This document shows, one piece after another, positions 1 to 10,828 of a stretch of 64,000 nucleotides of DNA. Where the stretch lies: NCBI GenBank assembly GCA_026545765.1, contig CM048843.1, positions 11,121,501-11,185,500 of the forward strand, read 5' to 3'. Numbering within the stretch: the first letter of the stretch is position 1; each line of letters opens with the position of its first letter. Under the pieces are notes generated by a model. It saw only the letters and a list, made by a program, of their open reading frames with translations, searched no databases and was not told the DNA's origin. The stretch is from Plantago major. Lineage: Eukaryota > Streptophyta > Magnoliopsida > Lamiales > Plantaginaceae. The position numbers and the translations under genes were made by a program.

Positions 1-299
1 TTACTTATGGTTGGCATTTGGCAATGAAAATGTTCCCAAACATTATACAGAGTTGCAGTACTACTAACTAATGGACATCACCTTATTTTTTAGGAATGTA
101 CTGCATATCCCTGGAAATCGAACAGTGAATGAAACAAGAACAAGACTTTTAGTTACCAAGCAAGGAAGGCCACATAACCAAAACTGTTAATTCAATAGTT
201 TTATATATAATCAAAGGTAGCTACCAAAAAAAATAGATTTAACAGTTAGGCCATCATCAAAAATACTGGCAGCTACTGCTTAGCACTTAATCCCCTGGA
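1..299. other. 3' flank of the first gene; no gene seen
   Basis: AT-rich sequence next to the 3' end of the reverse-strand gene that stops at base 300. It probably contains that gene's 3' UTR. No coding, repeat or RNA signal is recognised. Confidence 0.5.
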
Positions 300-1835
300 T
301 TAATAGGCACTACCGCCTTCGAGGCCGATTATCATGTCTAACAGCTTCTGCCTTGCCCCCTTTATTGTTCGAATGCTCTTGTTGGATTGCCCACTGAGAT
401 CATCAATAGTCGTAACTATCGCACAAACTTGGTTTTTGATCTCTTCTTCAGTAATAAGCAGAAATTCATCGTCCTCCTCAATGATCCAATATGAGTTCTC
501 CACCTCAATCCGCAGGGGTGCCTCGTTCTTAGTAATAAAAATTGCATTGCCCTTGATCATAGAAAACTCTGTGTCCCGAATCATGAGAAGATTCTTGTCG
601 TCAAACTTTGGGAGTTCATTGACGTGGATCATCGGATAGGCCTTACCATTAGTAATCCATATCGGGTTACCATTTTTCATTGGAAATGCATTATTGTTTA
701 TGTCCGGAGGTGTAAACAAAAATGCACCTCCGCTGGTCAATGGAAACGCCCTTCCATTGTTAACCCAAAGTGAGTCGCCATTAATAATTGGATATGCTTT
801 CCCAACAATGGGATATGCCTTGTTATCGTCAAATTCAATCACCGGAAATGACTCAACACCATTCAGCCCGAACGCCTTCCCCTCAGCAGCAATCCATGAT
901 CCATTTTCTGAAATCATCCGAAAGGCCTTATGCTCAACACTGACGATTTTCTTCTCCAGAGACAACCCAACATCCCTAATGAGTGTTTCCAAGGAGGCAT
1001 AATATTTATTGAAAGCCTCCAGTTGATGATGAAGTGTTCCACTGACAATATCCAGTGTCCCAAGCACACCTATCTTCTTATTCCAAACACCCTCATATTT
1101 TTTCCACACCGTGTGAACCGCTGTGGCGCTTGGTAATCCGGAGACAACTGCAGCGATCAGATCAGACAGCGCTTCTGGAGCTCGAACAAGACCTTTAGTC
1201 GCCATTGCTAGTAGACATACACCAAACGACACACAAGCGACCCCAACGAAAATATGTCTCCGCACACTAGATGTACGTAACTTGCGAACCAACTCGGCCT
1301 TGATCGCTTGCGATTTCTCCGAAATCTGCTGCAGGGAATCGATACCCTTCACTTCATCGGATAACTTCTCTTCCAATGCAGTTTTCGCCGCGAGGATGTC
1401 CCTTGACATAGCTGAAAGCTTGGACAAATCCTCCTCGGACGACATAGAAACCTGCAGGCTAGTATCAATAATATCCGAGTTTAGAGAGTAGTGAGCTCTT
1501 GCTAACTTATGGATGGCCTGTAGGTGATCATGAAAATAAGTGAGATCACATTTACATATGAGAAGTAAATAGGAAACGAGATTCGGCAGTTGAGGATCTT
1601 GAGAGAAAAGATCATTCTGCTGCAAGATATTTTTTACCCGTTGTTCATCCATATCAGTCATCACATCCGCCAGATCAATGACAACGCCTCCGGTTTCAAC
1701 AGTAGGTAGAGGGGGTGGAGAAACATATAGGTTTTTGGGTATGACAGAGCATTGCATTGCTCTCGGAGCGTGTTTGGACGGCTTCGAGCCTCCCGGACGA
1801 TGGAGTTTGCTGCCATCGTCGGAAAAAATAGCCAT
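300..1835 (-). CDS. Unrecognised membrane-anchored protein with C-terminal repeat domain
   Basis: Uninterrupted 511-residue single-exon frame; I do not recognise the family. Residues 1-50 are basic and Pro-rich. Residues about 55-190 are predicted largely helical, with a heptad-like charged stretch near 130-190. A hydrophobic segment at about 194-213, after a basic RR pair, looks like a transmembrane helix. A second mildly hydrophobic stretch lies at 222-240. Residues about 311-465 are a degenerate tandem repeat, roughly 15-20 residues per unit, built around an aromatic-Ile-x-Asn-Gly-x-Ala-Phe/Tyr-Pro core (WVNNGRAFPL, WITNGKAYPM). The last 45 residues are again helical. The layout of helical region, hydrophobic segment and helical tail recalls plant UPF0496/DUF677-like proteins, but that is only a resemblance. 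The ATG at 1835 is chosen because a related fragment at 36.95 kb shares the sequence just after and just before it. Confidence 0.75.
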   Translation of the reverse strand: MAIFSDDGSKLHRPGGSKPSKHAPRAMQCSVIPKNLYVSPPPLPTVETGGVVIDLADVMTDMDEQRVKNILQQNDLFSQDPQLPNLVSYLLLICKCDLTYFHDHLQAIHKLARAHYSLNSDIIDTSLQVSMSSEEDLSKLSAMSRDILAAKTALEEKLSDEVKGIDSLQQISEKSQAIKAELVRKLRTSSVRRHIFVGVACVSFGVCLLAMATKGLVRAPEALSDLIAAVVSGLPSATAVHTVWKKYEGVWNKKIGVLGTLDIVSGTLHHQLEAFNKYYASLETLIRDVGLSLEKKIVSVEHKAFRMISENGSWIAAEGKAFGLNGVESFPVIEFDDNKAYPIVGKAYPIINGDSLWVNNGRAFPLTSGGAFLFTPPDINNNAFPMKNGNPIWITNGKAYPMIHVNELPKFDDKNLLMIRDTEFSMIKGNAIFITKNEAPLRIEVENSYWIIEEDDEFLLITEEEIKNQVCAIVTTIDDLSGQSNKSIRTIKGARQKLLDMIIGLEGGSAY

Positions 1836-2310
1836 TTCAGGGTAAGGTAGTATTTTTTATTACACAGACCTGAATTCAGAAATGGAGAGATCCTTAGCCC
1901 CCTAAGCAGTCATTATACTGTAGTACTAATGTGGCCGGTAGACTAGTGATGAAAGTCTTCAGACCAGATAAGATCATTGCCCAACCGCGTTCTCATCTTT
2001 TACATTCCCTTTTCTTTTGTCCCTTTCAAACTGATACTAGTACTAATCCGTGACATATAGTTTACTCTTAATAATAAATAGAAAGGGAAGTATAAAATAA
2101 ATTAATCAATAAAATATGTTAGTCAAACTTATGTAAACAACGTGGGTCATGGTATTAGTGGGTAGTCCTTCTTCATCCAATATTATATCACTAGTCTTTC
2201 TTTATGCTTACTATATAAAATGTAAAAATACAACTCATCATGACGGATATTCTTTGAAAGATGTAGGATCCAGTCTTAACCCGGTCAGGACCCGACAGGT
2301 TTATAAGATA
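1836..2310. other. Upstream region of the first gene
   Basis: Intergenic AT-rich sequence that must hold the promoter of the reverse-strand gene starting at 1835. No convincing TATA box or other element could be fixed. The 15 bases just upstream of the ATG are shared with the fragment near 36.95 kb. Confidence 0.4.
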
Positions 2311-2566
2311 TACTCCCTCCATTTCAGAAAAAGTGTTACATTTTACTATTCTGCGGTCAACTGTCTCCGCGTTTGACCACAATTTAGTCTTAAACGATAT
2401 TAATAAATAAATTATTAAAATTATATAATGAAAATTTAGTAATTAAATTTTTATTATATGATATTATTAAATTATTTACTATTATCGTTTATGAGTAATT
2501 ATTAGTCAAACTCAAGACATTAATGCCAAATCAAAATGTAACAATTTCTCTGAAATGGAGGGAATA
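2311..2566. mobile_element. Stowaway-like MITE
   Basis: About 256 bp bounded by inverted ends: TACTCCCTCC followed by ATTTCAG at 2311, and CTGAAAT followed by GGAGGGAATA at 2551-2566. The inner parts of the ends also pair (AGTGTTACATTTT against AAAATGTAACA). The outer TA matches the TA duplication typical of Tc1/mariner Stowaway MITEs, and CTCCCTCC is the usual Stowaway tip. No coding capacity. Confidence 0.8.
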
Positions 2567-2719
2567 TTTTGTATCGGGTCCTACCGTACCCGCCATGTTA
2601 ATTACTAGTAACATATACATATTTTTTTTTATTGTATCCTTCAAACCGAACCAAAATAAAATACAAAGATATACGACACAATCAATAGGATGTTCCCAAC
2701 AATCCCGTTGTGGTATGTG

Positions 2720-2905
2720 GTCACCTCACCACACACAAAAAAAGATTATTATTCTACAAACATAGTTTCACATGTTACCGTTGTTTCCCCGGTTCCTTTC
2801 CTTTCAGAATAACCTCATGCCAGTCACCCCGCCAAAAACACAAAAGTTATTGTTTTACAAACATAATTGCACATACTACGGTTGTTCTTTTCCCAACCCC
2901 CCCCC
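2720..2905 (+). repeat. Diverged tandem duplication, unit about 100 bp
   Basis: The stretch around 2728-2800 (ACACAAAAAAAG..., TCTACAAACATAG, CCGTTGTTTCCCC) recurs in altered form at 2835-2900 (ACACAAAAGTTAT..., TTTACAAACATAA, CGGTTGTTCTTTTCCC). Non-coding. Confidence 0.5.
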
Positions 2906-3186
2906 CCCTCTCCCGAGAGAAGATCAAAGACAGTTCTCCTGCCTAGAGAGTAACAGACCCCCCCCCCCCCCCGGCCCATTATGGAGATCAAGAAAGTAGA
3001 GAGGAGATCAATGAGATTTTCCCCTCGCCAGACCCATTATGGATCAAGAAAGTAGATAGAAGACCGAAGAGAGTTTCCCCGCCTAGAAAGTATATGCGGA
3101 CCCCCAAGTTATGGAGATCAAGAAAGTAGAGAGAAAATCGATGAGAGTTTCCACACCTAGAGAGTATCGGGTCCCCACCCCCCTTG
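2905..3186 (+). repeat. Tandem repeat, unit about 70 bp, with C-runs
   Basis: Roughly four imperfect units, each holding GATCAAGAAAGTAGA, then ATGAGAGTTTCC, GCCTAGAGAGTA and a poly-C run leading to TTATGGA. The C-runs at 2900-2910 and 2959-2973 are likely to be length-variable or mis-sized in an assembly. Non-coding. Confidence 0.7.
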
Positions 3187-4508
3187 GGGAAAAAATGTAA
3201 CGAAATACTAGTGTATTAAGATATAGACCGAGATGACCTCAACATTGTCCTTAACTCTTGTTAGTAAACATGCATAGAAAAATGTATGATCTAGTAAATT
3301 GTTTATCATTTATACACATATGATTGTGAAATTTAATACCTTATTGTATATACTGTTTTCTAACTAAGTTTGATGGTACACGAAGGTGTATCAAAGTGCA
3401 AATCATCCGTATAAAGGAGACGTATAGAAACGATAAATGATTTGTACATAGGTAGGTTTAATATTGTAAACGGATAATTGTTGTTATTTATTAGTATCGA
3501 AATTTTACTTTTCTAGGTCGTAAATTTTTTATTGTTTTTAGAACACTTGTTGCAATCAAACATTATAAATTCTTTTGGCCAAATACGGGTCAGAGTTTCT
3601 AATTGTACGGTTGATAAATCAAATATAAATTGATCGGACAATATCAATCTTGCTCACTTAAACTGGAAGTGTCTCAACCTAGACTACTCTTTTTCTTTCT
3701 CTATGGGGCACCCTTTTTTTCTTTTCTTTTTTTAATATTTACCCATTATTATTAAATAGTCCTCTTAAACTCAATCATTATTAAAAATACACTAAATCAT
3801 CCCGTTGAATTTTTTCAAATTTGTTTCTTGTTAATATATGCATGATGGAATTTTTTTGTTTCCATCTTTTTTAATATATAAATAAATTATTGCAGAATAA
3901 TCTAAATAGTATATATTACTTGCATATTTTCTTTTTATTAGTGAGAGATCTTTCTGAAAATTTAATTTATAATGAAACTCATATACGTCATCAACTTAGA
4001 CACGTGTATATTATTTACTAAGTCGCAAGTTACTTTAGGCACATTTCGTCAATGACAACAATAACCCATCTAATTTACGTACGGATAGAGAACGAACACG
4101 TGACTCATGGTTATTCTTCCTTATACCAACAGTGCAATATAAACTTCAACTCTTCAATTTTCCGCATTAACCTCCGTCATTTATGAATTATAAATAAAGA
4201 GTATTCCTCTCGTATGCAAGTCAAATATGTCCCAAGTAGTGATATTTAGCAACCACTGCATACCAGTACATCTTGCTCTATGTGCCCACTACATTTTAAA
4301 TTTCTTTTCTATTTCAAATATTTTCTTTAATTTTTTTAGCTCGTCATTTAGCTTAATGGAGAAATTCCTAAAGGTTTTGAATCTAGCACGCCCAAGCGAG
4401 ATAATCCTCGCCCAAAAAAAAATTCATACATTGGGGTTCACACGCAGTTTTAGTTGAAAGATTAAGTATGATTATAATGTCATAAACGATACTAACAATA
4501 TTTTAATT
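3187..4508. other. AT-rich spacer, nothing recognised
   Basis: About 1.3 kb of AT-rich intergenic DNA. The longest frame (4227-4457, 76 codons) has no recognisable domain and a low-complexity Phe/Ser-rich composition, so I do not call it. Confidence 0.5.
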
Positions 4509-5228
4509 GGGAAATTTTCATATATCACTCTTTTAAGATGGTCACTGAACGTTTATGTCCTAATGTTTGAAATATTACATTGAAGGACAATTGTTTTATT
4601 TTTGGTTTACTTTTGTTGTAAAGTCATATTTACACTAGTTTTTCTTAATTAAACCATTTACTTTGAAATGCAAGTTTCCTTTACTTACATATTTGACTCA
4701 GAACTTTTAAAATCTATTAATTAAACCACGATACTTTTATCCTATCTAACTCGTATTTTCCTTCATTCTTTATTAAATTATTTTTTTATGAATTAATAAG
4801 GAGCTTCCGTAGATTTTCTTTGGAGCTCCGGTAATCGAGCTCCAGGAAGCTCCAAAATCGGAGCTTCCATAGAATCTATAGTTTTCTATTTTAACGATAA
4901 ATTTAAATATATTATTTTATGTTTTAGTTATAAGGATGAAGAAATTTAAAAATATGAAGCAAAAAAAAAAGAAAATTTTGGTGATTTATATATCTAAATT
5001 AAAAAGTTGTGGGGTTGACGGTAATAAGATGAAATATTAAATAGAAAACAAAAGGAGAAATGAAACGGTAAAACTGTAACATCAATTAATGATGAGGGTT
5101 GACTGCTATCCTTGATTGTAATTATTTTTATTTCGTAAGTACATTTTGTCCTTCAATGTAATATTTCAAACATTAGGAACCTAAACGTTATGTTACCATC
5201 TTAAAAGGGTGTCAAATGAAAATCACCC
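4509..5228. mobile_element. MULE-like inverted-repeat element A with GGAGCTT core
   Basis: A 720-bp element with about 88-bp terminal inverted repeats. The left end starts GGGAAATTTTCATAT and the right end, reversed, starts GGGTGATTTTCATTT. Both run through CTTTTAAGATGGT and AATGTTTGAAATATTACA to GAAGGACAA. Flanks TATTTTAATT and TATTTTATAA look like a diverged 9-10-bp target duplication. The core at 4799-4880 is a cluster of GGAGCTTC/GAGCTCC palindromic words. No transposase frame. A related element with a perfect 9-bp duplication lies at 45064-47006. Confidence 0.75.
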
Positions 5229-5416
5229 TATTTTATAAATGAACATTTTGTAACGGATATCCGTCATGAAGAGTCGTACACCACACGCACAAATCGAGAA
5301 ATGGTCCAAATTTTTTATAAGATTAGGAACACAATATTTGAGAATATTGATAGACGTCATCTATGACATAATGCCATCAACAACTATTAGGCTATAATAT
5401 TGTTGCAATAAATCGA
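5229..5416. other. Spacer before the LINE
   Basis: Short intergenic stretch between element A and the presumed start of the LINE. The true LINE 5' end is not fixed because I could not find its target duplication. Confidence 0.3.
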
Positions 5417-5549
5417 CAAGTTGAAGGCTCTGTTGCTATCTTCTTCTTCCGTCGTCTCTCTCTCTTTCTTGCAGCAGAGCTAGCTAGATCTGGTCGTGCA
5501 CACAACAGAAGATAAACCGATCTGGTAATCTACTGTCGCGACAAAGACG

Positions 5550-6701
5550 ATGGCTCCTAAGAAAACTCCAGCCGCCGTCCCACCCCGTCCCCGTGGCCGG
5601 CTGCAAAAATCAGGGCTCACGGAGGCGCTTGGTGGCTCATTCGATCCCTTGGTCGGAGCTGTTAACGTAGAGCCCGTCGTTGACTTGGTTGTCGACCCTG
5701 TTTTGGACTCCCAACACCCTTCGACCGCCCCGCCGCCACCGACTCCCCTTCAACCTTCACCCCCTATTCCGCCTGAACCAGATCCGCCTGACCATTCTGC
5801 TCAATCGATTCAGCCTATAGAGCCCCTTCCTTCGCCGCATCCGTGGGCGTGGATCGATTTGGTTTCGGTCCTTTGACCTTTCGCTCAATCGATTCGACTA
5901 TAGAGCCCTTCCTTCTCTGCGATTCCGGTGGGACACCGTACTTGGGTGGACGTGATTAAAGGTAATCGGCTCCCTCAACAGGGCCGTGGAATTAAATATA
6001 TTGCCCCGACTATCGTGGATGGAGACCTGGAAATTGTGATAGATGATAATGATGTTGCTTCCGAATTAAAATTCTGGGAAAACACCTTGATTTTCTTTGT
6101 GCTTGGAGGAGACTTATCGATGAACGCTGTCAAGCAATTCATGATAAAAAACTGGCAATTTGTGAAACTACTGGAACTATATTATAACGAAGAAGGCTAC
6201 TTTCTAGTTCGGTTCCATTCAGTAGAGGACAAGAATGAGGTTTTAAAACGCGAGTCCTACTCGAATTTTGGTATGCATATCTTCCTCCGTCAATGGACGC
6301 AAAATTTCTCGTTGAAGGATGACCTACTTCGGGTTATGCCAGTCTGGGTTAAATTCCCACAATTGCCGCTTCATCTGTGGGGAGATAGAAGCATTGGAAA
6401 AATTGCTAGTGCCATTGGAAAGCCATTGTTTACTAACGAGTGTACAGCTCGCAAACTTCGGGTTACCTATGCTCGTGTTTTGATTGAGGTCGACGTTACA
6501 AAGGAGCTCCGCAAATCGATACCTATTGTCGATAACAAGGGTAAGAAGATTGTGCAATCTGTCGAATATGAATGGTCTTCGGCTTTCTGTGAGAAGTGTC
6601 AGCAAATTGGACATGTTTGCGAACACGAACCAGCAGGGCAGTCTACGGAGCCACCTGCTCCGACTCAAACTACTCGGGCGGCTTCTCCCGTCCGCTCCTA
6701 A
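5550..6701 (+). pseudogene. LINE ORF1 (DUF4283-like, zinc knuckle remnant)
   Basis: Starts MAPKKTPAAVPPRPRGRL at 5550, with a Pro-rich N-terminus to 5876, then breaks. It resumes in another frame from about 5928 with TWVDVIKGNRLPQQGRG and a region resembling DUF4283: NWQFVKLLELYYNEEGYFLV, MPVWVKFPQLPLHLW, GKPLFTNECT, YARVLIEVDV. A CxxCxxxxH zinc-knuckle start (CEKCQQIGH) lies near 6594-6620. The break coincides with a 47-bp direct repeat: the CTCAATCGATTC...TATAGAGCCC stretch at about 5800 recurs at about 5883. In L1-type LINEs ORF1 binds RNA and packages the transcript. Non-functional here because of the shift. Confidence 0.8.
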
Positions 6702-6976
6702 ACACGTCACAGTGCACGGGCAATGGGTGGCCCGTCCTAATGCGTGACTAGGCCCCGAATCGACGCGAATCAGTCGCTCCACCTAGGCACGCGATTCAGG
6801 CTACTCGGCACGGGGATTACTGCTTTCGACCCGGTGGACCCGGATGCATCATCATCGACCTCGGGGACAGCCCCTACTACTAGAGCGACCGAGACATTAC
6901 CACCAATTTCAACACATAACGGGTTCGAGGCTTTAAGTCAACTGGATGACACTGAAACGCCTCCAACCCGACACCA

Positions 6977-8404
6977 ATGTTAGCCTGGAATACACGGGGG
7001 CTGAATAAAGTAGCAAAACATCGTGAGGTTAACTCCCGCCTCAATTCGCTTAATGTTAATATTGCTGCTTTACTTGAAACTCTGGTCAAGGAACCGAATG
7101 CTATACGAATCAGGGCTCGTTTTGGAAATAAATGGACCTACCAGGATAACTATACCCACCACCCGAATGGGCGTATTTGGATTCTCTGGAATGATCAGCG
7201 GATTAAGCTACAGGTTCACTCGAAATCGGATCAATTCATTCATTGTAGTATCTATGACCTGCAAGATACCCTCATACAGTGGACCACTTTTGTCTATGCA
7301 CATAATACGCTAGAAAAGCGAAGAGAACTCTGGTCTGACGTAGAGAGCATTGCCACGACTGTCTCTGGCCCTTGGATGGTTATTGGGGACTTTAATAATG
7401 TGCTGGGACCTTTAGATAAAGTGGGAGGTAACCCGGTCACACCTTCTGAGTTTCTTAATTTGGAAGAGACTATGGACTCCACATCTCTCGTGGAGAAAGA
7501 TACGGAGGGGGGCTATTTCACTTGGTCTAACAAGCAACATCAGACTACTATTTACTCTCGTATCGACATAGTGTTATGTAATCCGGATTGGTTCCTCAAT
7601 TTTCCTTCATGGAAGATTCATGTCCTAGAACCTGGAGTCTCGGACCACTCACCCTTGCATGTACTGGATTCGGCCGCCAAACACAACCGAAAGCCCCGGC
7701 AGTTTCGCTTTATGAACAGTTTGGCATCTCATGATGATTTTCTTACCACTGTGCAATCTGTTTGGAACCAGGAAGTACACGGCCAGCCCATGTATATCTT
7801 ATGGCGAAAATTGCAATTACTTCAGAGGCACCTCAAGCCTCTTACGAGACAGCTCCTTGGCACGACTCGGAATCTCGAGTCTGCACGAGTTGCTCTCTCC
7901 CGAGCACAACAAGAACTTATTCAAGATCGGTTTAATGTGGGTCTCATCCAACAGGTTAAGCAGCTATCTGAGGAGGTCATCAAATGGAATGAAATGGACG
8001 AGATGATTGCGGCACAAAAAGCCAAAGTCCACTGGCTTCGTACTGGAGATGGAAACAACGCGTTCTTTCATGCCACTGTTCGTGAAAAGAACCGTAACGT
8101 GGGTATAACGAAGCTCATTGCCTCGGATGGCCGGGTTCTGACCTCATGGGAAGCTTTAAATGACATCGGGGATAATAAAGCCCCTGGGATTGATGGTTAC
8201 AATGCTAAATTTTTCAAATTTGCCTGGGGGATATATAATCAAGGGGGATGTCATTCGATCTGTTCTGGATTTCTTCCATTTAAATCAGCTATGTGCGGCT
8301 GCCAACTGTACATTGGTCACTCTCATCCCGAAAACTGCTAGCGCTTGCACTATGAAGGAGATGAGACCGATTTCGTGTTGCTCTACAGTCTACAAGATCA
8401 TCTC
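6977..8404 (+). pseudogene. LINE ORF2, endonuclease and start of reverse transcriptase
   Basis: Opens with LAWNTRGLNKVAKHREV, a classic start of the LINE apurinic/apyrimidinic endonuclease. Catalytic landmarks are visible: FVYAHN near 7285, GDFNNVLGP near 7387, SRIDIVLCNPDW near 7556 and SDHSPL near 7646. The linker HWLRTGDGNNAFFHATVREKNR marks the approach to the RT. About 60 residues usually found before DIGDNKAPGIDGYNAKFF seem missing near 8160. A shift near 8235 moves the frame to VLDFFHLNQL...LVTLIPK. The text then reaches RPISCCSTVYKII and is cut by the copia LTR at 8405. Nicks target DNA for target-primed reverse transcription. Confidence 0.88.
8400..8404 (+). repeat. 5-bp target duplication ATCTC, left copy
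   Basis: ATCTC just before the LTR start at 8405 matches ATCTC at 28874-28878 after the other LTR. It brackets the Sirevirus-like element inserted in the LINE. Confidence 0.9.
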
Positions 8405-8961
8405 TGTTGGTCCTAATAACGGCAAAGTAAAAGACTAGAGGGGGGAGGGGGTGAATAGTCTTTTAAAACTTTTGTCGATAAACACAGTTTCTCAGAAACC
8501 TGGGGGTTTCTAATACTTAAATTCAGAGCGCGGAAGACTTTAAGATAGGTAAGTGCAGAAACAATAAGTATGTGTGTGTGCTTTGCTAAAATGTAAATAC
8601 GGAAAGGTAAATGACACAGCAAGTATAGTGGTATCTGGAGGTGGCGTAATCCTCCAACTAATCCACTTCGGTCTTTCTGAGACCTAGAATACACTAGAAC
8701 AGATAATTGAGTTCACCTTACAATAATCCTATTCTAAGATTCCCAAACAAATGGTTCCCAACCAAATGTTCCCCCTGAGTTATTCCCCAGCTCCTAGAGC
8801 TAAGTACTTCCTCTACTCAGATAACCTTGGAGTTATTCCTTGATTTCCCAAATTAAGTACTTCCTCTACTCCACGCCTTGATGGTGTTGGTTATAAGGTT
8901 TGTCAGAGAGGCTTCTCGTATAACTTTTCAGTTATGTTTTCAGAGAGCCTAATAGAACAAG

Positions 8962-9070
8962 ACTCGGCACCGTCGGATCACGGACGAAAGTCGGCCTTAG
9001 TGATCCGACGGTGCCGAGTGGAAGGGCCGTCGCTCAACTTGAGCGACGGCCCTTCCACTCGGCACCGTCG
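8962..9070. repeat. Foldback hairpins at the CACTA left edge
   Basis: ACTCGGCACCGTCGGATCAC at 8962-8981 pairs perfectly with its reverse complement at 8999-9018. GGAAGGGCCGTCGCTCAA at 9019-9036 pairs with 9038-9055 around a single C. CACTCGGCACCGTCGG appears again at about 9056. Two back-to-back GC-rich hairpins result, quite unlike the AT-rich LTR around them. Confidence 0.9.
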
Positions 9071-9330
9071 GAAAAATCCGTCGCCCCATAACGACGGATC
9101 GCTAATTGGGGCGACGGAATCTATCCGTCGCCCCAATTAGCGACGGATAATAGTTATCCGTCGCTAATAAGCGACGGATAACTATTATCCGTCGCTAATA
9201 AGCGACGGATAATAATTATCCGTCGCCCACGGTTGACTTTTGTTAAAAAAAAAATTTTTTTTTTTTTTTTTGAAAATTGGGCGACGGATAGATTATCCGT
9301 CGCCGTATAGCGACGGGTACCTATCCGGCG
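9040..9330. repeat. CACTA left subterminal repeats (GCGACGGATA)
   Basis: Dense direct and inverted copies of GCGACGGATA/TATCCGTCGC. In En/Spm-type transposons such short repeated words near the ends bind the element's DNA-binding protein and are needed for excision; the role here is by analogy. A poly(A)/poly(T) run interrupts the array at about 9246-9271. Confidence 0.85.
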
Positions 9331-9559
9331 CCCCGTTTGGCGGATCGACTTGACGGACGCGTGTCCGTCGGCCGTAGTTTCATATTGCTCGGCTGAGGCA
9401 CGCCTCATTTTCTTCCTTCTCCCTTCTTCTTCCTCATTCTCTTCTCCGCTTTCCGGTGAATTGTTCGTTATTCGCCAATCTTGGTGCCTAATCAAGCTAG
9501 TGGGACAAGGAGTTTGTTTCTTCGATCAATTTCAGATTTCTACCGATTAATCAAGGTAT

Positions 9560-10149
9560 TTTGGCTAAAACCCTAGTTTTTTAAAATTTGGGGATTTTGT
9601 TTATTTTGATTAATTTGAGCAATTATATGTATATATGATAAGTATGTAGTAGTTAGTTTAGTTAATTTGATCAATTATATGTAATTTGTTCAATTTGATA
9701 GTTAGTTTAATTAATGATATGAATGTATGTAGTATGTTAAGTTTGGTATGTATGAATGTATGTAGTTAGTTTGATTTATGTGTTAAGTATATATAGTTAG
9801 TTTAGTTAATTTGATATGTTTGTTAAGTATAGAAGTATGTAGTTTTGATTTGATAAATTTGTATGTTAAGTATGTAATTTGATATGAATATATGTAGTAA
9901 TTCGATATGTATAGAGTAATTAGTTAATTTGATATGTATGTTAAGTATATAATATATGTACTAAGAGGTTGAAATGGTTATTATATATGTCCAATTTTGT
10001 AACACATGAACACTTAATTAATAATTAATTTATAAGGAACATATAATAATTAACAATTAACCTCTACAATCTTCTTATCCTAATTGGAATCGATCTAATA
10101 AATTAAATACGATCTAATCAATTGGAACGTCTCAGTTAAAAATAAAGTA
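9560..10149. other. AT-rich CACTA interior, GTATGTAGTTAGTTTG-like short repeats
   Basis: Non-coding part of the CACTA with loosely repeated TATGTAGTTAGTTTA-type words between about 9620 and 9960. No frame is recognisable. Confidence 0.5.
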
Positions 10150-10560
10150 AACAATGAATTCCGACTGCTCATGGATGTACGATCGTGACGGTAAATGATG
10201 TAGTTTCTAGGAGTTTCGTAGAAGGGTTAAAGGTTTCATCTCGTTTGCCATGGGACATCCGGTTTGTGCAATTGGGGGTTGATAAAGTGTCCTTGCACAT
10301 TGAAACTCATGAAACAAGCAATTTATGACGCCATCGCAGATTCGAGCACTTGACGTTATGGATTCATGCGAGTATCATGTATGGATTCATCACGGTGAGG
10401 AAGCACCGTCCATGGCATACCTCCAGGAGGGAGAGGCGGGTTGGGCCGCCTATTGAGTGCCTTCTTTGTCGGAACATGTGCATGGTGTATTGGGAGGAGG
10501 ATGTAAATCTGTTGGAATGCAAGTTCTGTGGTAGGGAGCGTCACAAGTGATGAGGAGGGG
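10150..10560 (+). pseudogene. Degraded internal copy of the transposase 5' part
   Basis: A shortened, diverged duplicate of the 10829-11620 stretch. Shared blocks in order are GGGTTGATAAAGTGTCCTTG, the GAAACAAGCAAT region, ATCACGGTGAGGAAGCACCGTCC, and the segment giving CMVYWEEDVNLLECKFCGRE (10480-10545) against CMIYWEEDADLIECKFCGKE (11550-11610). It has lost long internal parts and several frames, so it cannot be functional. Confidence 0.7.
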
Positions 10561-10828
10561 GGTGCATGAGAATGAGGAGTTTCATCCGTTTTGTCTCTAG
10601 GCTTGTATAACTAGTAATCATTAGTTGAAATATATATGAAACCAAACATTATGGTAAAATTGAAGCTGATGTAACTTATATTATGTAATGCCTTAACAAT
10701 TGACTGAAGCTAATATAACTTATATTACGTAGCAATTGATTGAATTATTGTGAAATTGATTTATTACCGTAAATGAAAGACCTCGATCTAATGAATTCAA
10801 ACGTGTCAGGTTATTATCTAATTATTCA

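Noticed and set aside
4227..4457. 76-codon forward frame
   Set aside because: Phe/Ser-rich low-complexity text in AT-rich spacer; no homology recognised.
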